This document shows, piece after piece, positions 33,101 through 48,100 of a DNA stretch of 64,000 bases. Position 1 is the stretch's first letter. Every line of letters starts with the position of its first letter. Made by a program: the position numbers and the translations under genes. A model generated the notes under the pieces. The model saw only the letters and a program-made list of their open reading frames with translations. It made no database searches and was not told the origin of the DNA. Source of the DNA: Prochilodus magdalenae (lineage: Eukaryota; Chordata; Actinopteri; Characiformes; Prochilodontidae); the NCBI GenBank assembly GCA_024036415.1, contig JAMWET010006792.1, forward strand, positions 179,001-243,000, in the 5' to 3' direction.

Positions 33101-36100
33101 GATAATGTAAAGGAGGAGCCTTGACCAAGCACACCCACACTTTAAAAACATCCACTAGGCAAGTGGTGCTTGCCTTTTGCCATTGTTGATGACCAATGAC
33201 AGAAATACAGAAAAAACTTTAAATGCTCAATACTGGATCGGCAGAAGATTCCTCTTGGTGGGTAAGTCTTATCTCTGGTGCTTTTTAAGTGATCTGGCTG
33301 TTTGAGTTATCCTGTAAAAATACTGCATGCATCATGATATATATTGTAGAAAAAATTGCAATATAAATTTTTATATGCAGCCCTTTTTTCTCAATTATTC
33401 AATAATCCAGATCACTCTTTGCGCATAAAGACAAACTTTCATACAGTTCAGTGAGCAGACAAAACTGTATCATTATAATAGCAGTAGTTATGAGTGACTA
33501 AGCACTGTAAACCTAATTGATTTAATTTGTTGGTGGTGGTGTGTGAACATGTCAGCAGCTTTGCTGATGCCTGTCCTAATATATCTGTCAACATATGCAT
33601 TATGCAGAGATGAACATTATCTATTAAATAGTTGTTGATTCTGTCAGCATTTTTAAACAAAGTAAAGTGCATGCATTTTTTAAAATGTATTATTTGATGA
33701 TGTTCAAATCAAAGTCTAACCTGAGTGCACCCCTATACGGATCCATACGGGCAGACCAGGCAAGTGGCGCAGTTCAAACGTGCCCATGAAGGACAGGATG
33801 TCCAGCGCCATGTGGGAAATATCCATGGCATGTCTGTTTCCGTTACGTCTCGGCAGACCTGACGCCACCATGTATGCATCACCTATCGTCTCCACCTAAA
33901 ATACACCCAACCAAAGAAAATATAAAGGCTTAAAAACAGCTAAATGAGTAAACTGTACTGGTATACTGAGATACTGGCAGACAAATATATTGCTTTACAG
34001 TGTTGACTACATAATTTTACAGAACGTGGCAGATAAGTTTTATATCCATAAACAGTGTAATGGCCATAAATGTAAACAAATAGTTTTTCTTTCAGTTTTT
34101 AAATACTGTTTTGTGCCCTTTCTACATGGTTTTCTCAGAACATCTATGACCTCTGACCCCTGTCTTCCATTACAAAATGTAATTTGTAACATATTCCATT
34201 AGATTACTCAGTGTGAGTAAATACTTTGAAATACTATTACCTAAAACAGTATAAATGTGGCAACTGTGCCTAGTTAAGAATATTCTCTTGTATGCCTTCA
34301 CTGTAGTAACTAGGTAAATGTATTAAAGTTTTAATGAATGTATTCAACATTTGTTGGAAAGGAGTAAGGGCTATACCACTAGAGTAAAGGATTGAAGTTG
34401 TAAGAGTGAAACCGTTATGCCAGCCACTTGAATCTCAGACTGGGCATTTTAACAAGAGCAATCATCCACATAGTTAACAGTGTGCAGAAACATTTAATCA
34501 TGTAAACTATTTTAGTAGCAAAATTATGGAATCACTGGCCTTGGAGGATGTTCATTCAGTTGTTTGATTTTGTAGAAAAAAGCAGATCACAGACCTGACA
34601 CAAAACTAACATCATTTCAAATGGCAACTTTAAAAAAGAAAATGTGTTAGTCAGTAACGGTTCATTTTTAAGACGAAGCAGAGGGAAAAAATGATGGAAT
34701 CACTCAATTCTGAGGAAATATTTATGGAATCACCCTGTAAATTTTCATTCCCAAAACTAACACCTGCATCAAATTAGATCTGCTCGTTAGTCTGCATCTA
34801 AAAAGGAGTCATCCCACCTTGGAGAGCTGTTGCACCAAGTGGACTGACATGAATCATGGCTCCAACAAGAGAGATGTTAATTGAAACAAAGGAGAGGATT
34901 ATCTCTTAAAAGAGGGTAAATCATCACGCAATGTTGCAAAAGATGTTGGTTGTTCACAGTCAGCTGTGTCTAAAATCTGGACCAAATAAAACAACATGGG
35001 AAGGTTATTAAAGGCAAACATACTGGTAGACCAAGGAGGACATCAAAGCCTCAAGACAGGAACTTAAAGCAATATGTCTTGAAAACAGAAAATGCACAAC
35101 AAAACAAACGAGAAACGAATAGGAGGAAACTGGAGTCAATGTCTGTGACCGAACTGTAAGAAACCGCCTAAAGGAAATGGGATTTACATACAGAAAAGCT
35201 AAATGAAAACCATCATTAACACCTAAACAGAAAAAAACAAGGTTACAATGGGCTGCGGAAAAGCAATCTTGGACTGTGGGTGACTGGATGAAAGTCATAT
35301 TCAGTGATGAATCGCGAATCTGCATTGGCCAAGGTGATGATGCTGGAACTTTTGTTTGGTGCCGTTCCAATGAGATTTATAAAGATGACTGCCTGAAGAG
35401 AACGTGCAAATTTTCACAGTCATTGATGATATGATATGTCAGGTAAAGGCACTGGGGAGACAGCTGTGATTACATCTTCAATAAATGCACAAGTTTACAT
35501 TGATATGTTGGACACTTTTTTTATCCCATCAATTAAAAGGATGTTTGGGGATGATGAAATAATTTTTCAAGATGATAATGCATCTTGCCATAGAGCAAAA
35601 ACTGTGAAAACATTGCTTGAAAAAGACACATAAGGTCAATGTCATGGCCGGCAAATAGTCTGGATCTCAATCCAATTGAAAATCTTTGGTGGAAGTTGAA
35701 GAAAATGGTCCATGACAAGGCTCCAACCTGCAAAGCTGATCTGGCAACAGCAATCAGAGAAAGTTGGAGCCAGATTGATGAACAGGACTGTTTGTCACTC
35801 ATTAAGTCCATGCCTCAGAGACTGCAAGCTGTTATAAAAGCCAGAGGTGGTGCAACAAAATACTAGTGATGTGTTGGAGAGTTCCTTTGTTTGTTTGTTT
35901 TTGATGATTCCATAATTTTTTCCTCAGAATTGAGTGATTCCATATTTTTTTCTGTCTGGTCTAAAAAAGTAAGTTACTGACTGACTGACTTCTTGATTTC
36001 TTTTAGTGTTTCTTAAAGCCAGAAAGTTGCCATTTGAAATGATGTTAGTTTTGTGTCATGTCTGTGATCTGCTTTTTTTCTACAAAATTAAACAACTGAA

Positions 36101-39100
36101 TGAACATCCTCCAAAGCCAGTGATTCCATAATTTTTGCCAGGGGTTGTATATTGTCTGTAAACTTGAAACCGCATTCTACATAAAGACAGCATATTAAAT
36201 CTAACATTAGCTAATGTTAAGTTACGAATTAACACTCTCCTTAACACTAACTATAGAAATTTGGCATGCTACCTAGCATTATGTAGCAAATAGGCGATTG
36301 TTAGTTCACAATTTGTTTATGTAGGTAGCTACCTACAAATACCTACAAACGTGGTAGGATAGCCCAGCTGCGCTAACCAATAAGCTGCAGAGGACTTCAT
36401 CCAGACAAAAAAAACCCATAACATACTTAAAGAGGCTTCTGAAAGTTGAAAGTGGTTGGACGTTAGTAGCTGGCAAACAGAGGTGGCACTGCACAATGAT
36501 GTTACGCTCTAGATTTTCTTACCTACATGTGAAATGTGAGCAGACAACTAACAAAGCTGCTTAGAAGCATGTAGTAGCATGTTTTGTTTCACAGGCTTCT
36601 GGGAGATGCATGGAATATATTACATTGTAATTTGATTTGAGAGTGAATAAACATGTTAAATCACTTCAGGTAATCCATTAATTTACAAATGTATTCTGAA
36701 TATTATGTATTTATAATGTAAGCGTATCAGAAGATGTTTTGTATCTAAATATATAATGTCATTACTTGTATTCCCTTACTCCCCAACACTGCTTGCAATG
36801 AACAGTAAGTGAGCATTACATGTATTAACAATATCTTGTCTATGTCTGATATAGTCATACACTAACATTTTTGAGCAAATATTTAATTGTATCAGTACTG
36901 TCCATCACTAACATAATATATTTTTGTTTAATGATGCACCTTGTAAACATCATGGTGGTCAAGGATGCTGTCAAAGCTTTTGTAAATGTCATTGAGCATG
37001 TCCACCACCTCCATGGGTGTACTGTAGTGGCAAAGAGTGGTAAAGCCCACAATATCACTGAAGTAGATTGTGACCTCATCAAACAGCTCAGGCTCCACAC
37101 TGCCCGTCTCCTTCAAAGAGCGCACCACAGGCCTAAAGGGGTACATACACAGTTCAGGGCAACATGTGTATTCATTTTTAACATATAATCACAACCAGTT
37201 CTTTAAGACAAAACTCTTTATGCTTATGTTTTTAGACATCTCAAATGCACCATAAGTTCCAGATACACTATAAATTCACATTCAATTCAGTGTATTATTG
37301 ATTGATTCAATTTCTTATCACTTGTGTTGGAAATTCTGTCTCACTACACAAACAACTGAGAACAGAAAAAGAAAAATGACAAATTCCGTCACTAAATGCT
37401 AAGGTATACTAAATCTGCTGTAGAGTTATGATAATTTGGTCACTTGGAACACATCTGATGATGGAGAGCATCCCTCATTGATTGGGACTTACCCAGGAAG
37501 AAGCATGAAGTTGAGATTATCGGCTCTGTCTCTTTCTGCCTTGTACAGGGCAGTGCGTTCTTCCACCAGGTGCTCCAGGTTTCGAGAGTACATCTGCAGT
37601 CGGCGAATCAAATTCCCCATGTAGCTCTCATTGGTCTGGTTGTGCAGACTTACACCACAAAGTAGTAGTAAGTAGTAACATCTACTCTCTTCTATCTAAC
37701 ATTAGTAAGTTTATCTTGGGATAGTTGCTGGATATACTAACAATGAATTTGTTGTTTGTGTATGATAGACTATGTTTCTAAAAACAAAAGTCACCTGACG
37801 ATCTTTCCCAAGGTGCTCTCGATCTTTTTGAAATCCAGTCTTTTCTCAGGATCCTCATCCCAGCAGTTTCTGACTACATTGTACACCTGGGACCATTAAT
37901 TATAGACAGTGACAATGAGGAAATAATACAAGTTATGTTCTCTTTTTATGACTACATCTTTATAAAAAAAAATTAAAACAAGAACAACACCTCCAATTCT
38001 TTTTCACTAGCCGTCTCAAAGTTTAGATCAGGTCTGAAGTGGGACATCATTCTGGGATATTTCACACGGTCCAACTTTTCTGTTGGAATAAAAAAAAATA
38101 ATAATAGTAATAAAAAAGAATATGTTGATATTGCACATAGTATTTACCAGTGTAAATGCAACATACACTGTAAAAGTGGTTTGTGGGTTCAACCTAAACA
38201 CTTCATGTGTTAACAAACAATCGAACTAGTTTTACTTAACTCAAAAATGACCTTGAATCACTCATTCAACATGCTTTTTTAGGTTTTATGAAACTAGTTC
38301 AATTGCTTGTATGTCAATTCAATGCATGATATTTTTACAATTACAGATATTTTAAGGTTAAACCAACAAACCACAGTGTATGGACAGTAGATCTGTAGTA
38401 CATCTGCAGGGGGTGATATATGGTTGGAGTTATAAAGCATAGGGTCTCACCAGCTTCATCAGAACAGTCCCTAGTGTAGAATGTGCACTTTCTCAGCATA
38501 ATTTCTTGTGCAATTATGGCAAAACTATAGACATCGCCTTTCTGAGAGATCCCCTCCACCCTCAAATGTTCTGGAGCTGTCCACAAATCTGGGAGAAAGG
38601 GAGGTATAAGGTAATAGTTTTCTTCTTTATTGTAGAAGTTGCCAATCTTCTAAGACATGTCTTTGTTCATCTTTGATGTTTTAATGTAATGGCATAGCTA
38701 ACTATTGACAAGCTTAGCTCAGCAATTAGCATTATATAAACTGCATTCAAAAATAACCACTTACAAGTTAAGTTATCCCAGTTAGTTATCAATTTTCTGA
38801 CACTGTATGACAACATGACACCATATGTCATACTATTACCTCAAAAAGTTATAAAGTTACAGTGTTTTTTTTTTAGAAATTATACCGTATCACAAGCCTA
38901 ATACTGCAATATTCAATACTTTCTTACACCCTTAGTACAAATAGGATAGTCCAAGCTCCCTCTTTAGACACTACCAGAAACAAAAGCCAGTGCTATTACA
39001 TAGACAGAAAGATACAGAATTAAACAAAGACAACATAAACAAGTAAATACAATGAATTCAATAAGTAGTTGAATTAGATCTTGCTTAGGTGTGAGAGATT

Positions 39101-42100
39101 GGTCTAAATTTGCATTAGAATACTGTGAGGGATTGTGTTCAGACAACCGGCTGAAGTTCATTTCCTCTGTGCTAGGACAGGGAAGAATGTTGATGTTTGT
39201 TTTCTATGCATCCTAAAGGATAGTGGGTCAAGCTGAGCTGTTCTTGATTCTCAAAGGGCTCAAGATACAATTTAAGTTATAACCTTTGCCTTCAGATTTT
39301 ATCAGGTTTTAAACCTGATGTGGGCAGTTACAGGACTCCCCAGGGAACGGAGCAGTGGAGTGACAAGTGAGGAAAAGACTGAAGACAAGTCATGCTGCTG
39401 CATTACTCTGCATTAGCATTATGGCTCCAATGCATAGCTTAAGAGGCAAACTTCAGACATTGTAGGTTTCTAGTTTTCATTTGTATTATTATTATTTTTA
39501 ATAGTTTAACTATACAGAAAGATTAATAATAGTTCTCTATTTACAAAGAAATTAAATTTGAATGAATAGGGAAGTGGTGGAGGAGACTTTCACCTTTGTC
39601 TGGTTTAAAGATGGTATTAAAGCCAAAGCCAGAGATTTTCACCACCATACGATTATCAGTGAAACAGTTAGTGGACTTTAGGTGGCCATGGACTTCAATG
39701 TTGCTTGAGTGGAGGTAGGACATGCCCTTCAGGGGAGGACACAGGAAGACATTAATTACTTTCATAAGCTGCAAGTTTCCTCAGTATATCATTTTTATTT
39801 GTACACTCACACAATTCTGTGTATTAGTCCACATACCTTTGCAATATCATGCATCACAGAGATTTTGTACTCCCAGTCCATAAAAGTTTCCTCTGGGTAC
39901 GAAATTGTGTCATCAAGTACGCACTAAAAGAATATGAGCATCCAATGTTAGACATGTGCACAATCCTATACACACACAAAATATATTTCCACATAGTTTT
40001 AAACATGTGTCAAGTTTGACATAAAACAAATGATACTGTTACATATTCTGGCCAGCCACTTTATTAGGAAAACCTACACTTATACTACTAAAACTACACG
40101 TATATATATATACACTTTTGGTGTCAGGTGCACTTATCATATGCTTGCAACAAATATTATTTGAATGGTGCATAGAGTTTTTAATAGTCCATGTTGGAAT
40201 AGTCCAACAACCAAATATAACCAGCCAGCAGCATTCTGTGGGAGCAATGAAGGATAAGACAATGCAAGATTAAAAGATGACTAACACTGTGCAGCAACTG
40301 ATAGCAATTGTTTAATAACTTTACATCTACAAAGTGGAAAGCAATGTAGGTGTACCTGATGACTGGAGAGTAAGCATAGAGTAGTTTTAAAACACACAGT
40401 AGATTACTAAAAAAAAAAACCCTGTAAGCGCTGCTGTATCTGACTACCACCATCCGACTCGTACCAGTGTAGCACACACTAACATACTACCACATCAGTA
40501 TCACCGCAGACCTGGGAATGATCTACCACCTAAATAATACCTGCTCTGGACTGGCCTTAATAACTACAAAGAGAACCTTTGTGGTAAAATGAACAAAAAA
40601 AAAAAGAAAAAAGAAAGTATGTGTATTTAATGAAGTGGTTGACCAGTGTATACTTCTTCTTTGATGATATATTTAATTATATTTGCATATGTGTGGTTAT
40701 TTGGCATATATTTAATCAAAAATGGTACAGATAACTTATATTTAGCACATTTTAAAGCATAACATGTATTAAACAATACACTATATGGACAAAAGTAAAG
40801 TTACAGATGTCATTAAACCTCCTGTAGGTATAATGCGTAGATGACCCAATACTTTGGTCCATATAGGATATGTTGTATATGTATTTTTCTTACTTATTGG
40901 CAGCTGTGAAATGAAGTGCTGATGTACACACCCTTAGAGATCCACGCTCACTATACTCAAATACTCCAAGAACCTCTTGCTCAATCTTGATTGTGCCATA
41001 GAATTTTATCAAGTTGTAATAATCAATTTGCAACAGCTGGAAAGAAGATTGGAAGGCTTTTTGTTAGAGACTGAGAAAATGTTTACATCTTTCAAACAAA
41101 GTTCCAACTAAAGTGTTAAAATTGTTGTTTGTTTTTTTTCTTCAATATTTCTATACAGGCATAATTTAATATTTTTAATACAATATCAATAGTAAATAAG
41201 TATAGAACAGAACATGCATCATAAAAAGAATTTTAAAAATTAAGCTTTCTTACTGCATTTAGCTCTATTCTCTGACTTTCACTGAAGGAACCATCGAAGT
41301 GTTTCACTGCCTTGAGGATCACTATCTACTATTACAAACACAAAGTCATGTCAAATAATTCACTTTCAATTACATAGACATTAATCAAGTTGTGAACAGA
41401 TTTTCTGCAAGAATGACAAAGCACCTTTTTATCATAGCGTGCACGGCGAATCTTGTTACTCTTATCTTTCCAGGTATCCTCGTCAATCTAAATAATAAGA
41501 AACTCTGCAGTTACTATTATCCTACAATAATGGTTCAGTTACAAAATTGGAAATGTACTGTCTGTACACCCTGGGAGGAAAATGCGGTGACTGTGCAATG
41601 GAACAAAGCATAAGAAAATTCTATACAGTCAGTAAACATTTGGTTTATTTGGTTCACTTTATATAAGGTAGTAATAATAATCATTCATTATATTAGCAAC
41701 AAGTTTAAATAATACGTGCATTCACCAAAAAAGATGGCACAGAAGAAAGGAATAAAACAAAGTTTAGGAAACAGCAAGGAAAAATGACATAGGATGGAAC
41801 TCTGACCACACTGTCAGTTATGACTAAAACTTGTGTGCATCACATAATTCAAGCAAAACTCAAACAAGCAGTTTCTACTGCTGCTAATCCTGGTTTCAAA
41901 CTTTGTTGGGTTGCTATGTAAATAAATGTTGGCAGCTTCATGGCTAATTATAACTAACAACTCACCTGTCAACTGGTGTATAATTAACACAATTTCCAGA
42001 TTTCACATCAACTCAGGACCACAAACATTAACATCTGGCCAAATACTGACAGATTTACCTTTACATTAAGAGCAAATAGTCTGGTGGCACTTGCTTATTT

Positions 42101-45100
42101 ACAGTGGGGTGCGAAAGTTTGGGCAGCCTTGTTAATTTTCCTGATTTACCTTTATAAAGCATTGATTGTTTGGATAAAAAAAATTGCGTTAAATACATTA
42201 TATAGGGGACAAACACAGTGATATTTGAGAAGTGAAATGAAGTTTATATGATTTACAGAAAGTGTGCAATAATTGGTTAAACAAAAGTAGGCAGGTGCAT
42301 AAATTTGGGCACTGTTGTCATTTTATTGATTTCAAAACCTTTTCTCTATTTACAAAGAATTACTCTATTTACTCTATTCTCTATTTACAAAGAAAACTAA
42401 TTATTGGAACTCAAATTTGGTTTGGTAAGTTTAGTGACCCTTGACCTCCATACACAGGTGACTCCTATTATGAGAAAGGGTATTTAAGGGGGGCAATTGT
42501 AAGTTTTTCTCCTCTTTGCATCTTCTCTGAAGAGTCGCAGCATGGGAGTCTCAAAACAGCTTTCAAATTAACTAAAAACAAAGATTGTTCACCGTCATGG
42601 TTTAGGGGAAGGATACAGAAAGCTATCTCAGAGATTTCAGCTTTCAGTCTCCACTGTGAGAAACATTGTGAGAAAATGGAAGACCACAGGCACAGTTCAA
42701 GTCAAGGCTCGAAGTGGCAGACCAAGAAAAATCTCGAATAAACAGAAGCGAAGGATGTTGAGAACAGTCTGAATCAACCCACAGACCAGCACCAAAGACC
42801 TACAACACTATCTTGCTGCTGATGGAGTCAGTGTGCATCGATTAACTATTCGGCGCACTTTACACAAGGAGATGGATCTTCCAACAAGACAACGACTCTA
42901 AACACTGCTCAAAATCTACTAATGCATTCATGCAGAGGAACAAATACAACGTTCTGGAATGGCCATCTCAGTCCCCAGACATGAATATTATTGAAAATCT
43001 GTGGTGTCACTTAAAGAGAGCTGTCCATGCTCGGAAACCATCAAACCTAAATGAACTAGAGATGTTTTGTAAAGAAGAATGGTCTAAAATACCTTCAGCC
43101 ACAATCCAGACTCTGTAGGAAGCTATAGGAAGCGTTTAGAGGCTGTTTTTTCTGCGAAAGGAGGATCTACTAAATATTGAGTTAAGTTTTTTTAATAAAA
43201 TTTATGCACCTGCCTAATTTTGTTTAGACAATTATTGCACACTTTCTGTAAATCATAAAAACTTCATTTCACTTCTCAAATTTTACTGTGTTTGTCCCTT
43301 ATATGATATATTTAACGGAATGTTTTTATCCAAACAATCAATGCTTTATAAAGGTAAATCAGGAAAATTAACAAGGCTGCCCAAGCTTTCGCACCCCACT
43401 GTATAAATGGCGAAGAGTGGCACAGAGGTTATATGACTAAATAGTTAGGTGTATAAGAAGGTGTATATACATAGAAATAAAATATTTTCACAGACACACA
43501 ACACTCAAACATAAGAAACATTACCCAGATTTAAGCTTTGTGACAAGAACTATAAATTGTCCTGTTAATATTTTTCTCCTAGTTAAATTTCATCATTCAG
43601 CGGCGGCTTGTTAAGAACTAAATAATAGGACAAAATCTAAACTATAAACAAAGGGAGGGCTAAATGTATTGAATGGTGGTCACCAACACAAAGCTCTGTA
43701 CTGGGTTTTGAGTCAGTAGGTGTTTTTACTTCATCTAAAGTCAGATGTGAAAATCAGAGCATAAGTAAAGAAAGAAACATTTCAAGTGACAAAGGAATTT
43801 AACAGTATAACATCTAAAAGTTTAGTATGTCGCATCACCTTTAGTGAAACCACGCTCCTCTCACTGGACTCTAAAGGGGTGATGAGCTCCGCGGGAATGT
43901 GGGACCATTGCTTCTGTTTACGGCGATATGATCTGTTCTGCCTGAGTACACAGAAAGTACATAATTGATATATTGATTAATTAATAATTGAGCTCAGTAG
44001 TGTCACCTTTTTAATAGAAAAGAAATTGAATTGTAGTGTTCCTACATTAGCCCTGCTACACAATTTATTTTTGCAAAAGTACTGCAAGCTTGTTAACCCA
44101 TACAACAGTAGCAACACAAACATATTTGTGGGTAGAGACATGAAAAAGCAGTGTGACAACAGAGTTGTTTAAGTAACTAAATCAAGGCTGATGTTCTCAC
44201 CAGTAAAAGACGAATGCAACTGAAGCTATCACTGCCACTATTGTGGAGCCCAGTATTATGACCACGATCTCTTGCACCTGCAGACCTGAGCATAACAATA
44301 CAGTGAGTTATACATGGCATTTGAAGAGATAGGCACCTAAAGGCATTATATCATTTGAATAAACCACTTTAATGTACGTACATTTTTGAACTTTGTAAAT
44401 AATATTTAGGTTTGAAAATGTACCCTCCACTCTCCAATTAATACAGCATAATATAATATGAGGTAAACATCACAAACAACTAATTCTGAACCATTTGTCA
44501 GTCTTGATGGCACACAGGTGATGACATATACACCTATCTAATCATTATTCAGTATTGTCACTGCAGACAGACTATGTTGGAGTGCAATATTCAGAGAAAA
44601 GGATTCAAGTCCCTGGGAACGTATTATAAATTATAGATTTTTTTTTGTATAATACTAAACTTTGGCATTGTGTTCAAAATCCAGTGCAAACATTGGGGAG
44701 GCGATTCGGGCGGAGTCAGCAATGTGACAAAGTTGAGCAAAGCGATGAGGCATTTATCAATCGGCGTTCGCACACCTCCCCGTTTGTAAACGCTGAACCG
44801 TTAAGTAGTGGAGTCTGGTTGTGTTTCAGATAATGGTCAAAGCTACTGTACATTAAATAAGTCAAACATTAAACTAAAGAGACTACTAAGTTTCTACTAC
44901 ATCATATTTAAACATGCTCAACTCCAGCTAAAAAGCTCCACTTGTCACGTGTCACTTTTTACTAGGGTTCCAATCAGAGCAAGAGTAAAAATTAACCTGA
45001 GAGTAAACACATGACTGAACAATGTGGCAGATTTACTCATATTCGTAAATATTGACAAACAAGCCGGAACATTGTTGTCAGCAAGGTTTGTTTAAGTTAA

Positions 45101-48100
45101 CTTTTTGTAAGATATCTCTATGGCTCCTTCTGTATACTAGAAAACCTGACTGGAGTAGGCACTATCAGCGTACCTTCTGTGCACTACAGATGTTCAATTT
45201 GGTCACATAATAAATACTACTGTTAGGCACATTTAGTATGCAAGTGGTATGTGGTTTTTTGGTTCCTAAACATATCATACCAGACATGCAAGTATGGCAG
45301 CAGTGCTCTTGCCTGCACATTGACTGTACAGACAGTGATGCTCTACATAGGGATTACAAAAAATAAACACACACGGTTTTTCTTTAGGATTTTTTTTTTT
45401 TTTCATTTTTAGCAGGAATGCATCTAATTTGAACTTGACATCAGAACTCGGAACCATGGCAACCAACCATCAGCTTGAGCTGAGGATGTTTATGCAGTCT
45501 TATTGCATAATGAAAAAGAACGGGAAAAAATACAGACTATGTTGAAAGTTTTTATGAAGGTGAGGGCCAGATCATACAGATCAACAAGAAAGAACGACAA
45601 ACCTCACAAAAACAGGTTTGGCCACGAACACAGAGAGACAGCTGTGTCTGCAGCATTACTGAGTTGGCCAACAAAATATGCAGGCATTAACTAGCAAATA
45701 AGTTTAATAATGCAGCTCAGCTTCACTGGGTCAGACCAATTTTACAGTATTAAACTTGAATAAGTCTGATGAAGTTTAAGTCAGCTTTTTATTCACATAT
45801 TCTGTTTCACCTGGCCTATACTCTAACATTAGGACCCTCTACCTTTTGGTTTGACTTAACACATTTTGATCTTAACATGTGCTTCGGAAATTCATGAAAT
45901 GAAAAAATGATATGATGGGATCCCAGTGGCTTTAAATGTAGTATGGTTAATGAATGTGTAAAATGTGTCATTTGACTGCTTAGGGGCTAACAGAAAGAAG
46001 TCTGGAGAAAACTGGAAACCACAACACCTGTGAAATCATCCTGGGGCTGATCATCAGGGAGGTGCCCGGAAAGCCAGACGAAAGATGGGTTTGTTTCAAT
46101 CAGCTCCGTATGATTAATGGTGGTGTTGAACTCATAAAGAACTTTGTACTGAGGGGCAGGCAGAGGAACAAAAGCTTTTGTCAGATAACACAAATCAATA
46201 GCACCCTGTTGCTATGAAACTGTATGTGCTCACTGTCACATTAGACTAATGTTTTTATGACTGATTGAAACATTTCTGTCTGCATTGAATCGGGGAAGTC
46301 AGATTTATTGCCTACCTCATTGTTGGCATTGGTGTAAATTACTGAAAATATCACGTCTCTATCACCATGCTCATCTAATGTATAATCTCCTGCCATCCCT
46401 GTAATTACATACAAACAATAATCATACAAGTGGATATTGTAATAGCTGACAGTTCCACTATCTAGGAAAGTCAACATGTTTTGTAAACTAGCCTGGCTTC
46501 TTCACCTTTAAACGACACATTCCTGAAGTAGTTGATGTTGACTGTTTCAACGTCTTGAAGTTCTGCAGCAGGAACGTGCCAGATTGTCCTCATCACCTGC
46601 CCAAACAGCAGCACCCCATCATGATACGCTGCAATATAGTCATTCATCTACCAACAAGACAGAAAGAACAGACATGCAGAGGAGATGTAAATAATGAAAA
46701 ATTCAGAAAGAAGAAATGCAAATAGTGGAACGTTGCCCATCAAAAGTTTGTGTCCACCCTAAAAGAAAATTTAATTCATTAAGTGAAGTTGTATAAATGC
46801 AAATGTCTTAGTTTCAGTGTACAAATACATATTCACTATTTACTCATTATGCCTTTTTAGTTATATTACTTTTATTTTCTTCAAAGTGTCTTCCTTGGTA
46901 TTAAGAGCAGGTTAATATTAGTATTAAGAACCTAAATAATGAATTGACAGTTTAAACAGTTTAAATTGAAAATCATATTGTAAATCTCCTGGCTTTAAGT
47001 AATTGTAAATGAACAAAGACAGCATAGTCATTGTATGAAAAAAAAAACATAAAAAAAAAGGTTCTCAAACCTTTGACAAGTATTGTAGCTGCAGTACAGG
47101 GACCAGAAAGGTATATAATAAGTATGTGGACTCATGCAAGTGTACTTATTACGATTAGTCAATTACACCTGATTAGATTTTTAAATTTTATTTCTTTATT
47201 TTTTATAACACAACTGGTTACACACATCTCTCAGTAGTGAGTTCACATTCAAAAATCTTTATACATTTCTCTTGACCAACACTGAACTGAACTCCTAGCA
47301 GCACAAAAACAACCATAGTACCTCGTAGACATTTCGGAATCAACATTTCAGGTTTACCTCACACTAGCTAAAGTGTAGGGAGCTTGCTGGCCAGACAGCA
47401 AATTGTCCCCATAAAACACAACACACAGTGTAACCTGCATTCATATAAGTTAACTCTTTCAATTAATGGAGGAGCTGAGTTAAGTGCAATGTACTTGTAA
47501 ATTGGGTGAAACATATACACTCATTATCAAAAAATTGCACATACAGCTCTGGAAATAAATAAAAATCGCACCTAAAGCTCTGGACGTTTTTTTCTAAGTC
47601 AGTATCTCCACATGTACAGCAGTTTCTTAGTGAGAAAGATACAGTGACCGTCTGGTTCATAAGAACAAGGTCAAGCAGCAAATAAACAGGACAACACAGC
47701 TACAGACTGGCAGAGGGCGAAAACCACTGCCATATGGCGTTATCAGACATGCTGACAAAAATGTAATAATTCCTACTGTTATTAACCCTGATATTAACAG
47801 TTCATGATATTCCTATGAAATGAGCACCACCTCATTCGAATAGCACTTGACCACCGTAAGATGAACTCAAGTGACCTACAGAAAGATTGGTGAGAAGTGG
47901 CATGGTTCAAAAACCAGGCTTCTGGAGGCGTCAATAGTTATTTTTTAAATAAACAGATCTAATACAATATTTTTATATTTCCAGTAGTGGATAGAATAAA
48001 ACAAAAATGCATTTTGGTCAAACACAAACTTAAACTGTAAAACTAGAGAAACTGATCATTTTGAGATGGTCTCTAAATTTTTCCACAGCTGTATATGTTT

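Larger units (their letters stand above)
29372..33720. other. gucy2c: gucy2c intron 23
   Basis: 4.3-kb intron carrying a 35-bp minisatellite, an AT microsatellite with a Tc1 element inserted at its edge, and a dispersed repeat at 31738-31990. The remaining sequence, including 32000-33700, shows no exon. Confidence 0.8.
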
